A DNA stretch of 50,571 nt, from the NCBI GenBank assembly GCA_039199225.1, contig JBCCSZ010000008.1:1-50571 (forward strand), written 5' to 3'. Shown here piece after piece: positions 32,522 to 41,137 of the stretch. Below the pieces are notes generated by a model, which was given only the letters and a program-made list of their open reading frames with translations, was not told the origin of the DNA and did no database searches. Source of the stretch: JBCCSZ01 sp039199225. GTDB taxonomy: Bacteria; Bacteroidota; Bacteroidia; Chitinophagales; Saprospiraceae. A program made the position numbers and the translations under genes. Numbering within the stretch: the first letter of the stretch is position 1; each line of letters opens with the position of its first letter.

Positions 32522-34192
32522 ATGCCCTCTGACATTCAAATAGCCAACCAAACAACCTTAAAACCCATTCAAAACATCGCCGAGCAACTCGGTTTGGAAG
32601 ACGATCAACTACAACTCTACGGCAAATACAAAGCAAAATTACCCCTCTCGCTGATCGACAGAGAAAAAGCCAAGCAATCCAAGCTCATTCTGGTCTCCGC
32701 CATCTCCCCTACACCGGCCGGAGAAGGCAAAACCACCATGTCCATTGGATTGAGCCAGGGACTCAACCGCATCGGTAAGAAAACGACCGTTGTGCTGCGC
32801 GAACCATCTCTCGGTCCAGTCTTCGGTATCAAAGGTGGAGCAACCGGTGGTGGCTACTCACAGGTGTTGCCAATGGAAGACATCAACCTACACTTCACCG
32901 GAGATTTTGCCGCCATCGAAAAAGCACACAACCTGCTGGCAGCACTCATCGACAACAATATCCAAAGCAAATCTAACAGCATTGGCATCGACCCGCGGAC
33001 GGTCCTCTGGAAAAGGGTCATGGATATGAACGACCGAGCGTTGCGCCAAGTGGTCATTGGCCTAGGGGGTACCAGCTCGGGCATTCCCCGCGAGACCGGC
33101 TTTGACATCACCGCTGCCTCCGAAATCATGGCCATCCTTTGCCTGGCCGACGACCTGATCGACCTCAAACGCCGACTCGGCAACATATTCATTGGTTTTA
33201 CCTTCGACAAAAAGCCGGTCTATGCCCGCGACCTCAAGGCACATGGCGCCATGACGGCCTTGCTCAAAGATGCCATCAACCCCAATCTGGTGCAAACCAT
33301 AGAGGGCTATCCGGCCATCATCCACGGGGGTCCCTTTGCCAACATCGCTCAAGGGACCAATTCTGTCATTGCCACCCGCATGGGCCTGAGCCTCAGCGAT
33401 TACGTAGTCACAGAGGCTGGTTTTGGCTTTGATCTCGGTGCAGAGAAATTCTTCGACATCAAGTGCCAGAGTGCCGGACTGTCGCCATCGGCTGTCGTAT
33501 TGGTAGCGACCATCCGAGCCTTGAAATACCACGGTGGCGCCTCCCTCAAGGAGCTGCAAGAGCCCAATCCAGAAGCCGTACAAAAGGGGCTGAGCAACCT
33601 GGAAAAACACTTGGAAAACATCAGCCTGTTTGGCCTGGGAGCGGTCGTATCCATCAATCGCTTCACCTCTGATACCGATGAAGAAATTCAGGTGGTGCGG
33701 GAGCGCTGCGAGGCGCTGGGCGTATCGGTGGTGCTGGCCGAAGTATGGGCCAAAGGCGGCCAAGGTGCCGAGGAATTGGCACACAAAGTGGTCGAAAAGG
33801 TGGAAGCAGCCAATGCACCCTTCACGCCCATCTACGATTGGCAGCTGCCCGTCAAGGAAAAGATCGAAAAGGTCGCAACGCACATCTACGGCGCCAAAGC
33901 CATCGACTACACCTCTAAGGCCAAGGCTGATTTGCGAAAAATTGCGACCCTCGGCCTCGACCACCTGCCCGTTTGCATCGCCAAAACCCAAAAATCCCTG
34001 TCCGACAACCCCAAGCTGCTGGGACGACCCAAGGATTTCATCGTTACCGTTCGCGAAATCGAGATTGCCGCTGGTGCAGGCTTCCTCATTCCCATCACTG
34101 GAAATATCATGCGCATGCCTGGCCTCCCCGCTACTCCCGCCGCCGAACAAATCGACATCGACGAACATGGCAATATTTCTGGACTGTTTTAG
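32522..34192 (+). CDS. fhs: Formate-tetrahydrofolate ligase
   Basis: 556 residues, full length for the family. Makes 10-formyl-tetrahydrofolate from formate, THF and ATP in the cytoplasm. Motifs: P-loop TPAGEGKTTMSIGLSQGL, REPSLGPVFGIKGGATGGGYSQV, NLHFTGDFAAI, and FANIAQGTNSVIA with VTEAGFGFDLGAEKF. It feeds one-carbon units to purines and formylmethionine. It has a promoter box 40 bases upstream; the next gene starts 76 bases downstream. Confidence 0.97.
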   Translation: MPSDIQIANQTTLKPIQNIAEQLGLEDDQLQLYGKYKAKLPLSLIDREKAKQSKLILVSAISPTPAGEGKTTMSIGLSQGLNRIGKKTTVVLREPSLGPVFGIKGGATGGGYSQVLPMEDINLHFTGDFAAIEKAHNLLAALIDNNIQSKSNSIGIDPRTVLWKRVMDMNDRALRQVVIGLGGTSSGIPRETGFDITAASEIMAILCLADDLIDLKRRLGNIFIGFTFDKKPVYARDLKAHGAMTALLKDAINPNLVQTIEGYPAIIHGGPFANIAQGTNSVIATRMGLSLSDYVVTEAGFGFDLGAEKFFDIKCQSAGLSPSAVVLVATIRALKYHGGASLKELQEPNPEAVQKGLSNLEKHLENISLFGLGAVVSINRFTSDTDEEIQVVRERCEALGVSVVLAEVWAKGGQGAEELAHKVVEKVEAANAPFTPIYDWQLPVKEKIEKVATHIYGAKAIDYTSKAKADLRKIATLGLDHLPVCIAKTQKSLSDNPKLLGRPKDFIVTVREIEIAAGAGFLIPITGNIMRMPGLPATPAAEQIDIDEHGNISGLF

Positions 34193-34268
34193 GGCAGCGG
34201 TGCCGTTTGACCACTTCTGATAACAGCACATACTGCATACGGAAAATCGCTAACCAAAATCAAAAACA

Positions 34269-35201
34269 ATGAAAAATAAGCTAAAGTGGATTGCGATTGG
34301 CGTGACACTCTGCCTCATACTCATCCTGGGGCTGCTGTCCGTAAAGGTGATGCATGAGTATGGATGGACCGTTTTCATCTTTGCACCCTTTTTAATCGGC
34401 TTTTTGCCTCCCTTCATTACCAACCGCAAGCATGAAATGACCCTTTCGGAATGTTTCAAGGCGGGCTTTTTGACCTTGGGCCTGGCTTGCGTCGGGCTAC
34501 TCGTTTTTGCAATCGAGGGAATGGTTTGTATTTTGATGGCCTCCCCCATCTTGATTATTATGACGTTTTTGGGTGCATACGTCGCCTATGTTGCGCAAGA
34601 CCGGAAGGTCCTCAACCGCACCAATGTCATCTTGCTCCTAATGGTTGCAGCGATCGGGAGTATGAGTTTCGACAGCATCCAAAAGCCAGAGGGGCTGATT
34701 CCCGTTCGGACAAAGGTGGTGGTGAATGCCCCCATCGAAGCGGTCTGGCACAATGTGGTCACCTTCCATACCATTGCAGAGCCGACAGACTGGATTTTCA
34801 AGACAGGAATTGCCTATCCCATCAATGCGACCATCGAGGGCAAGGGAGAAGGAGCCATCCGCTACTGCAATTTCAATACCGGCAGCTTTGTAGAGCCGAT
34901 CACCAAATGGCAGGAACCTACCCTATTGCAATTCGATGTCCTGGAACAACCCATTCCGATGAATGAATTCAACCCATTCTGGGAAATTCATCCGCCCCAC
35001 CTCGACGGCTATTTTAAGTCTTACAAAGGTCAGTTCAAATTGACCCAGTTATCTGAACAGCAGACAGAATTGGAAGGAACAACTTGGTATCAAGTGGACA
35101 TCACTCCGGAGGTTTATTGGAAAACTTGGTCGAATTTCGTTATTCACCGGATTCACCAGAGGGTTTTGAACCACATCAAGCAGGTAACAGAGGCTCAGTA
35201 A
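34269..35201 (+). CDS. Membrane protein with C-terminal SRPBCC-like domain
   Basis: 310 residues. Four hydrophobic segments in the first ~140 residues (IAIGVTLCLILILGLLSV, FIFAPFLIGFLPPFI, FLTLGLACVGLLVFAIEGM..., VILLLMVAAIGSMSF). Residues about 150-305 look like an SRPBCC/START-type domain: VRTKVVVNAPIEAVWHNVVTF is the typical first strand and helix, ending ITPEVYWKTWSNFVIHRIHQRVLNHIK. Such domains bind hydrophobic ligands. Role unknown. It may be transcribed with the small downstream gene (20-base gap). Confidence 0.75.
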   Translation: MKNKLKWIAIGVTLCLILILGLLSVKVMHEYGWTVFIFAPFLIGFLPPFITNRKHEMTLSECFKAGFLTLGLACVGLLVFAIEGMVCILMASPILIIMTFLGAYVAYVAQDRKVLNRTNVILLLMVAAIGSMSFDSIQKPEGLIPVRTKVVVNAPIEAVWHNVVTFHTIAEPTDWIFKTGIAYPINATIEGKGEGAIRYCNFNTGSFVEPITKWQEPTLLQFDVLEQPIPMNEFNPFWEIHPPHLDGYFKSYKGQFKLTQLSEQQTELEGTTWYQVDITPEVYWKTWSNFVIHRIHQRVLNHIKQVTEAQ

Positions 35202-35221
35202 ACCCAGCCACTTGAAGAAGG

Positions 35222-35527
35222 ATGCCCATTGAACTGTCCACCCAAAGCGAAGCCTTTCAAAGAGCTGATGAAGCGAGTAAAATGGAGATGATCCAGAGCG
35301 ATGCTTTCCGATTGGCGCAGCAATACGTCTTTGGCCAGATGGAATACGAGGCGTTCAAGACTCAAATTGAGGAGCTTTCTCAGTTTACTTTTCTGGACAA
35401 GGCCCAATTCAAGGAAAATGTCAGGCGCTTCGTCCTATATGAAGCCTATCAATATTCATTCGGAAAGGAAAATCTCTTGAGAAGCCAGATCAGGGAGCGG
35501 GTTCTCAGATATACAGAAGGAAAATAA
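35222..35527 (+). CDS. Small helical protein of unknown function
   Basis: 101 residues, acidic and helical (SEAFQRADEASKMEMIQSD, LAQQYVFGQMEYEAFKTQIEELSQ, RSQIRERVLRYTE). No signal peptide, TM segment or recognised family. A GAAGGATG start context is present and codon use looks like the neighbours. It ends 17 bases before the stop of the convergent methyltransferase gene. Probably real because of its clean helical pattern and close spacing to the upstream gene. Confidence 0.5.
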   Translation: MPIELSTQSEAFQRADEASKMEMIQSDAFRLAQQYVFGQMEYEAFKTQIEELSQFTFLDKAQFKENVRRFVLYEAYQYSFGKENLLRSQIRERVLRYTEGK

Positions 35528-35544
35528 CGGCGCCGAAGTCGAAA

Positions 35545-36285
35545 TTACTTTGGAAAACGACCCTCCGAAACGCAAGTCAAACCAAATAGCTTGTTGAGTT
35601 TACGGAAATTCATCTCAAAGGAATTGTAAGCCTTGAGTACAAAGTTTACGGGGCCAGGCATGCTCGACATATCCGAAGAATCCGGATCGGCCATGTTTTC
35701 TTCATTGCGCTTGATGCGGCGCACCGCCCACACCAATGGGAAAATCGCTCCATAGATGTAGTACTTCTGATCGATCTTGCAAGAACAGGCGTTGAGCAGT
35801 TTGGTCAAAGTTGGCAGTGTGTAACGTCGGTAGTGACCCAAATAGACATCGTGGGCCGACCATACACTCATAAAGGCTGGAACGGTGATGAAATAAAAAG
35901 AATTTTCCCCCACCTTGTCATGGATATCTTGCAGAACAGCTTGGTCGTTTTCGATATGCTCCAACACATCCATCATGATGACAATGCAGTTGGACAATCC
36001 GGTGGGAATGCTGTGCAATTTCTGGATCGGCTTACCGGCAGTTTCCAGCAGTTCGCTTTCATCGTAGCCAATGTCTACCAAATAAACCTGCTCGATCAAT
36101 TCGGGGAAGGCTTCGTAGAGTTCGTAGGCAAAAAAACCAGAACCAGAACCGAAATCTACCACGTTGATCTTGGTGTTGAGCTGACGAGCAACCTGCTTGA
36201 AATATTTAAACAGCGGAATCTTCTTAGACTGATAGTACCAATGCACTTTGGGATCTACCCCACTTTCCATTTCCTTTAAATCCAT
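35545..36285 (-). CDS. Class I SAM-dependent methyltransferase
   Basis: 246 residues. SAM-binding motif I NVVDFGSGSGFFAYELYEAF, acidic loop VYLVDIGYDE, and motif IV IVIMMDVLEHIEND followed by FYFITVPAFMSVWSAHDVYLGHYRRYTL, the pattern of methyltransferases linked to glycan or lipid biosynthesis. A hydrophobic YYIYGAIFPLVWAVRR segment near 180-195 may contact the membrane. It lies 54 bases downstream of the large GT2/GT39/TPR gene on the same strand and is probably in its operon, so it may modify the same sugar or carrier. Confidence 0.82.
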   Translation of the reverse strand: MDLKEMESGVDPKVHWYYQSKKIPLFKYFKQVARQLNTKINVVDFGSGSGFFAYELYEAFPELIEQVYLVDIGYDESELLETAGKPIQKLHSIPTGLSNCIVIMMDVLEHIENDQAVLQDIHDKVGENSFYFITVPAFMSVWSAHDVYLGHYRRYTLPTLTKLLNACSCKIDQKYYIYGAIFPLVWAVRRIKRNEENMADPDSSDMSSMPGPVNFVLKAYNSFEMNFRKLNKLFGLTCVSEGRFPK

Positions 36286-36339
36286 AACACAACATTTTTT
36301 CGTTAATAGCTCTTTTATGCTGTTGCGAAAACAGCTCTA

Positions 36340-39300
36340 CTATTTTTTCTGATTGTTAAGTGATTTATTATACACCTCTTCCAGCTTCTTGGCTGGTTCG
36401 TAAGACGAGTTGATACCCAAGGCTTTCTTGACCAGGTTGTAAGACGTTTGATAATCCTTGGCGAGATAAGCCTTCTTGGCGCCAAAATAGGCAGATAGTA
36501 ATTGGTTGTTGAGCGAATTGGCAATCCGAATGCCCATGTCATAGGCGTTGGGAATGTTGCCACCTTGCTCATCGAATCCCTCCAATGCCGTCAATGCTTC
36601 TTGCTGCCGATTTTGTTGCGCATAGATGTTGGCCAAATAGTAATAGGCAGAAGAATATTTGTAATTAAGCTCGATTGTTCTTTTGAAGGCTTGTTCTGCC
36701 TCCGCTAGTTTTTGCTGACGGAAGAAAAAGATGCCGTTCATAAACCAGCCATTTTGATAGGTCTGGGACAGATCAAAAATGCGATCGAGTGCTTGTCTGG
36801 AACCATTAAAGTCGCCCTTTTGCATTTTGACATTGGCCATTGAATAAAGCGCCAACTCATTTTTGGGATGCACTTCCAACTCTTTGGTATACTGAACAAT
36901 GGCCTCGTCCAGGTTGCCGGCCTTTTCCGCCTTGAAGCCCTCATTGTCATACTTTGTATCGATCCGCGACACAGCACCAATCACCGTATCGTCTACCTTC
37001 TCCGTATAAATCACATCCTTTGGTGGCCAAGCTCCACTCAAGATCAAATCCTTGTTGACAAACCGAGAGAAAAACAAAAAATAGTCTCCTGTTTTTTGAT
37101 TTCGATTCCGATAGCGGATGTAATTGACAGAAGTATTTGGATTGACTTTCTTGATGTAGTGATTCACCGGCACCGTACAGTTGGTCAGGATGGTAACCGT
37201 TTCTTGCTTTTTAAAACGCTCATCATTTTCGATCAACCAATCGCACAAGCCCTTCATACTGTTCATCCAGTAATCCGTTTCATAATAACCATAGGCGGCA
37301 TCTGTCCCACCGATCAACTCATTGAAATAGATGTATTGATAAGGGTGATTTTTAACCATCTTAAAGGCTGGAATGGCCAACAAAGCCACCAACACAGCTG
37401 TAGAGGCATAACCGAAAACCTTGCCTGGCTGCCAGTCCTGCAACAACTTCCAACCCAAAGCCGAAAAAACCGCCAGACTCGGGCATATAAACAGGAAGTG
37501 GCGCATACCATCGTATAAAGACGAGCCTTTGTAAATGGCATAGGCGAGGGGAAAAATCGTAGTAAAGGCGATGAATAATACGGGTAGTCGCTTGTCCCTA
37601 TCCAACTGTGTCAAACACATCACCAAAAACAAAAGGACGCCTGTCAATAAAAACAAGGGCGCCGAAATAATGATCCACAGTGGAATATAGTACCAGGCAA
37701 TTTCATCCGACCAAAGGTGTTCTCCCTGAAACAACATCCGGATACTGGTCGAGAAATTGGACATCTCGCTGAGGGCTGTAAACGGATTGGAGAAGGGTGC
37801 TTGCAAGGCGTAGGGCCAATACAACATTCCGCAGAAGTAACTAGCCAATACGATGAACAGCCCCACGCTGGTCATACGGATGAGGAACTTGGTGTTGCTG
37901 AGTTGCACCCGCAATTCCGGACGAAGCAAGACCGTCATAATGGTAAACAAACCAAAATAAGCAATCAGGAGAATCCCCCCAACCCGCACATTGATTGCAG
38001 CTGCAATACCGATGATGACCATCAGCACCGTTTTTGTCCCAGGTGAGGGAAGCTGTTTTAAAAAGCGAATGAGATGAAGCAGCGTAAACACATAAGCAGC
38101 AGCAAAGGGAATATCCTTGGGGTTGTTCATGGAATGCCCGAAGATGCGCGGCGAAAGGGCCATAAACAACAAAGCAAAAAAGGCTACCTTCCAACTTTGA
38201 CTCAGCTCGCGAGCCAACAGGCCCGTAAAAAGCATCAATAAAAAGCCAACGAGGGAATTGAGTAGGTGCCGTGTGTCGTATTCATCAAACCAAGAAATGT
38301 ATTTATTGAACCAAGCTGCCTGGTAATCGAAGAGTCCACCATAATAATATAGGTTTCGATAACTCAAGGCAGAATCATCCTCGCCATCGGTTTCAAAATA
38401 GCTCAGTATTTTTTCGCCATAGATTTTTTGCACATCCTCATCCCCACTGATCCCATAATCAAAACTCAACATCGGCATGACGATCAACAGCACCACCGCC
38501 AAGGTGGCAAATAACAGGCGGAATAAGGCCGGGTCGTTCGTTCCCTTGATGGTGGAAAACGGAGCCTTGATGGGATCGAGTACGAAATGCTTGAACTTCA
38601 GTCTGGTAGAAGTAGCAAAAGACTGGAAAAACATCTTAATGCTATCCGACAAGAGCGAAATCTTGGAGTCGCCGGGATTGGCCCATTCGACGGGCATCGG
38701 CTGGATGTCTATATTGTGCAACTTCGCATTGTACAGCAGCTCCACATCGTGCGCCCAACCCGTAGACTGCAGTTCTCCAAACAGCTTTTTGGCAACCTCG
38801 GCCGGATACAATTTAAATCCACATTGCGTATCCCAAAGGTTGAGATTGGTAAACAGCTGAATACAAAAATTAAAGGTCAGACCGGCAATGCGGCGGATGA
38901 AGTCGCCCTTTACTTTGGAATCCTCATGGGTGCGCGAAGCAATCAGAATTTGATCGTCGCTAAAGGTTTTATCAGGCAACTGAGCCAACCAGTTGAACAA
39001 CTCCTTTGGATGGGTAGCTACATCGGCATCCATAGTCAGCACTTGATCGCCTGTTGCTTTGGCGACCCCTGTTTTCAAAGCACCTCCCTTTCCCTGGTTT
39101 TCTTCCAAGACGATCAACTCGAAGGCCGTCGTCCCAGCAAAAGCACCTTCGAAGCTGTCTTGAATGGCTTTGACGGTTCCATCTGTGCTGCCGTCGTCTA
39201 CCAAGATAAGCTGTAGCGGATTTGCCCATTTGCCCTCAAAGCTTTTCAAAGACTTCAGCAGCCGGGGCAAGCTCTTGCGCTCGTTGTAACAAGGAATGAC

Positions 39301-39387
39301 AATGGACAACTTTCCCTGGAAACGGTGCGAGAGGCTTTTCACTTTGGACTTCGCCTTATCTTTGATCGTCTTGTTCTTTTTGCTCAT
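36340..39387 (-). CDS. GT2 + GT39-like + TPR fusion glycosyltransferase
   Basis: 1015 residues with three parts. (1) Residues 28-270: family 2 glycosyltransferase of the DPM1/polyprenol-phosphate-sugar synthase type (LSIVIPCYNERKSLPRLL, LVDDGSTDGT, the DxD at 120-122 in MDADVATHP, WDTQCGFKLY). (2) About 285-690: roughly 11 TM segments of a GT39-like transferase, with an acidic first loop (YGISGDEDVQKIYG) and a SMNNPKDIPFA loop. (3) About 830-1005: TPR repeats (AEKAGNLDEAIVQYTKELEVHP, AEAEQAFKRTIELNYKYSSAYYYLANIYAQQ). So one chain may both make a lipid-linked sugar and transfer it. The N-terminus is Lys-rich. The SAM methyltransferase gene follows downstream. Confidence 0.85.
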   Translation of the reverse strand: MSKKNKTIKDKAKSKVKSLSHRFQGKLSIVIPCYNERKSLPRLLKSLKSFEGKWANPLQLILVDDGSTDGTVKAIQDSFEGAFAGTTAFELIVLEENQGKGGALKTGVAKATGDQVLTMDADVATHPKELFNWLAQLPDKTFSDDQILIASRTHEDSKVKGDFIRRIAGLTFNFCIQLFTNLNLWDTQCGFKLYPAEVAKKLFGELQSTGWAHDVELLYNAKLHNIDIQPMPVEWANPGDSKISLLSDSIKMFFQSFATSTRLKFKHFVLDPIKAPFSTIKGTNDPALFRLLFATLAVVLLIVMPMLSFDYGISGDEDVQKIYGEKILSYFETDGEDDSALSYRNLYYYGGLFDYQAAWFNKYISWFDEYDTRHLLNSLVGFLLMLFTGLLARELSQSWKVAFFALLFMALSPRIFGHSMNNPKDIPFAAAYVFTLLHLIRFLKQLPSPGTKTVLMVIIGIAAAINVRVGGILLIAYFGLFTIMTVLLRPELRVQLSNTKFLIRMTSVGLFIVLASYFCGMLYWPYALQAPFSNPFTALSEMSNFSTSIRMLFQGEHLWSDEIAWYYIPLWIIISAPLFLLTGVLLFLVMCLTQLDRDKRLPVLFIAFTTIFPLAYAIYKGSSLYDGMRHFLFICPSLAVFSALGWKLLQDWQPGKVFGYASTAVLVALLAIPAFKMVKNHPYQYIYFNELIGGTDAAYGYYETDYWMNSMKGLCDWLIENDERFKKQETVTILTNCTVPVNHYIKKVNPNTSVNYIRYRNRNQKTGDYFLFFSRFVNKDLILSGAWPPKDVIYTEKVDDTVIGAVSRIDTKYDNEGFKAEKAGNLDEAIVQYTKELEVHPKNELALYSMANVKMQKGDFNGSRQALDRIFDLSQTYQNGWFMNGIFFFRQQKLAEAEQAFKRTIELNYKYSSAYYYLANIYAQQNRQQEALTALEGFDEQGGNIPNAYDMGIRIANSLNNQLLSAYFGAKKAYLAKDYQTSYNLVKKALGINSSYEPAKKLEEVYNKSLNNQKK

Positions 39388-39817
39388 TGCTTTGTCGGAT
39401 CAGGTCCTATGGATGTAAAAAAATGTAAATATGGCCATTTAATTTTATTTGGCCAACTTTGGTTCGGGGGTATCCAAGTAGGGATAAAAAGACTACCTTT
39501 GGGGCTTCCGAAGATGAAGAAAAGGTCGGGCATCTTCTTTGCATTCATTTATTAATGTCAGCTTTTTACAAAAAAAGTCTTCGAAAATCCTCTCCAGAGC
39601 GAGCAATTCGAAAAAATTGACGCCTTCCATTGGAAGCTTTGTTAAAATCATTGCATATTTACGATGTTCAATTTGCTACTTGTCCCTAAAATAAAAGCCC
39701 GTAAACCGGAAAACGGGCGCTATAGATTCAACACAATTTTTTACAATAAATAAATCCTGCTTACCCTTTACGAGTTTATTTCCCTTTTGTTTAATCATCA
39801 AAGACAATTTGTAACTC
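39388..39817. other. 430-base divergent intergenic region
   Basis: No gene recognised. It holds the promoters of the two divergent genes (no clear TAnnTTTG box on either strand) and the hairpin at 39690-39718. The rest is AT-rich and without obvious structure. Confidence 0.4.
39690..39718 (-). terminator. Hairpin with T-rich tail on the minus strand
   Basis: GCCCGT (39697-39702) pairs with ACGGGC (39713-39718). On the minus strand it is followed by TTTTATTTTA. No minus-strand gene lies upstream, so its role as a terminator is unclear; it could instead be a leader hairpin of the aminotransferase mRNA. Confidence 0.35.
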
Positions 39818-41026
39818 ATGCCAGTATTGACAGCCAGTTTACTTTCAGAACGCATTCAGCGAATGTCGGAATCCGCCACCATTAAAATGGCTCAAATGGC
39901 CAGGGACCTCAGAGCGCAAGGACATGATGTGATCAGCCTGAGTCTTGGCGAACCCGACTTCGATACACCACAACACATCAAGCAAGCCGCCATCGATGCC
40001 CTCAACGCAGGTTTTACCAAATATACGCCCGTTCCAGGGCTAATGGAACTGCGCCAGGCCATCTGCACCAAATTCAAAAGGGATAACAAGCTGGATTTCC
40101 AACCCAGCCAAATTGTCGTTTCCAACGGCGCCAAGCAGAGCATCGCCAACCTGTCGCTGTCGTTGCTCAACGAAGGCGATGAGGTCATCATTCTAGCGCC
40201 CTACTGGGTTTCTTACTTCGAAATCGTTCGGCTGGCCGGCGGCGTTCCAGTCATCCTAAATGCTGGTATTGAACAAGATTTCAAAGTCACAGCCGAGCAA
40301 ATCCAGGCGGCCATCACAGATAAAACCAAATTCATCCTCTTTTCTTCCCCTTGCAACCCAACCGGCTCGGTTTACAGTTCTGAGGAATTGGAAGCCATCG
40401 CCGATATTGTTGCAGCGCATGAGGACCTCTATGTCGTGGCAGACGAGATATACGAATACATCAACTTTACAGGCAAACATGTAAGCATCGGTTCTTTTCC
40501 TCAAGTGAAGGATCGGGTGGTCACGGTCAACGGTTTTTCCAAAGGCTTTGCCATGACGGGCTGGCGCTTGGGTTACATCGGTGCGCCCCAGTGGATCGCC
40601 AGTGCCTGTGCCAAAATCCAAGGGCAATTCACCTCTGGTGCGACCGCCTTCGGACAAAAGGCAGCGGCCCATGCTTTGTTGAGCGATATGGCCCCTACCC
40701 ACAAAATGACGGAGGCGTTCTTGAAAAGAAGGGACATGGTTCGGGAGCTGCTTATGAAAATCCCAGGCTTTCAAGTCAATCTGCCACTAGGTGCTTTTTA
40801 CATATTCCCAGACATCAGCTACTATTTTGGCAAGAGCAATGGCGAGACAACCATCAACAATGCCGATGAATTCTGCCAGTACCTATTGCATAAAGGACAT
40901 GTAGCAGTAGTGAGTGGTAGTGCTTTTGGTGAAGACAATTGCTTCCGCCTGTCGTATGCCGCATCGGAGGAGCAGCTTCGCGCCGCCATTGACCGCATTG
41001 GTAAGGCAGTGGCCGATTTACATTGA
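39818..41026 (+). CDS. Class I PLP-dependent aminotransferase (aspartate aminotransferase type)
   Basis: 402 residues, cytoplasmic. Fold-type I aminotransferase of the bacterial I-gamma (thermophile AspAT) type: LGEPDFDTPQHIKQAA, KYTPVPGLMELRQAI, GAKQSIANL, SSPCNPTGSVYS, VADEIYEYI, and the PLP-binding Lys242 in NGFSKGFAMTGWRLGYI. The C-terminal FRLSYAASEEQLRAAIDRI carries the carboxylate-binding Arg. Likely transfers amino groups between aspartate (or aromatic amino acids) and 2-oxoglutarate. It is a single gene with a terminator 37 bases past the stop. Confidence 0.93.
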   Translation: MPVLTASLLSERIQRMSESATIKMAQMARDLRAQGHDVISLSLGEPDFDTPQHIKQAAIDALNAGFTKYTPVPGLMELRQAICTKFKRDNKLDFQPSQIVVSNGAKQSIANLSLSLLNEGDEVIILAPYWVSYFEIVRLAGGVPVILNAGIEQDFKVTAEQIQAAITDKTKFILFSSPCNPTGSVYSSEELEAIADIVAAHEDLYVVADEIYEYINFTGKHVSIGSFPQVKDRVVTVNGFSKGFAMTGWRLGYIGAPQWIASACAKIQGQFTSGATAFGQKAAAHALLSDMAPTHKMTEAFLKRRDMVRELLMKIPGFQVNLPLGAFYIFPDISYYFGKSNGETTINNADEFCQYLLHKGHVAVVSGSAFGEDNCFRLSYAASEEQLRAAIDRIGKAVADLH

Positions 41027-41062
41027 TTCATCTTATTTCGACACACATTAATAAATAGCGCA

Positions 41063-41105
41063 ACCGGCTGCTTTGAACAATAGGAATTCGAAGCAGCCGG
41101 TTTTG
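41063..41105 (+). terminator. Rho-independent terminator of the aminotransferase gene
   Basis: ACCGGCTGCTT (41063-41073) pairs perfectly with AAGCAGCCGGT (41091-41101), extended inward by TGAA/TTCG-type pairs, followed by TTTT. It lies between convergent genes. Confidence 0.75.
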
Positions 41106-41137
41106 CATTGGTCTACCCCACTCCATTCAAGGCAGGC

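Noticed and set aside
33062..34231. Antisense open frame of 389 codons over fhs
   Set aside because: fhs on the sense strand is unambiguous; the antisense product shows no domain or signal.
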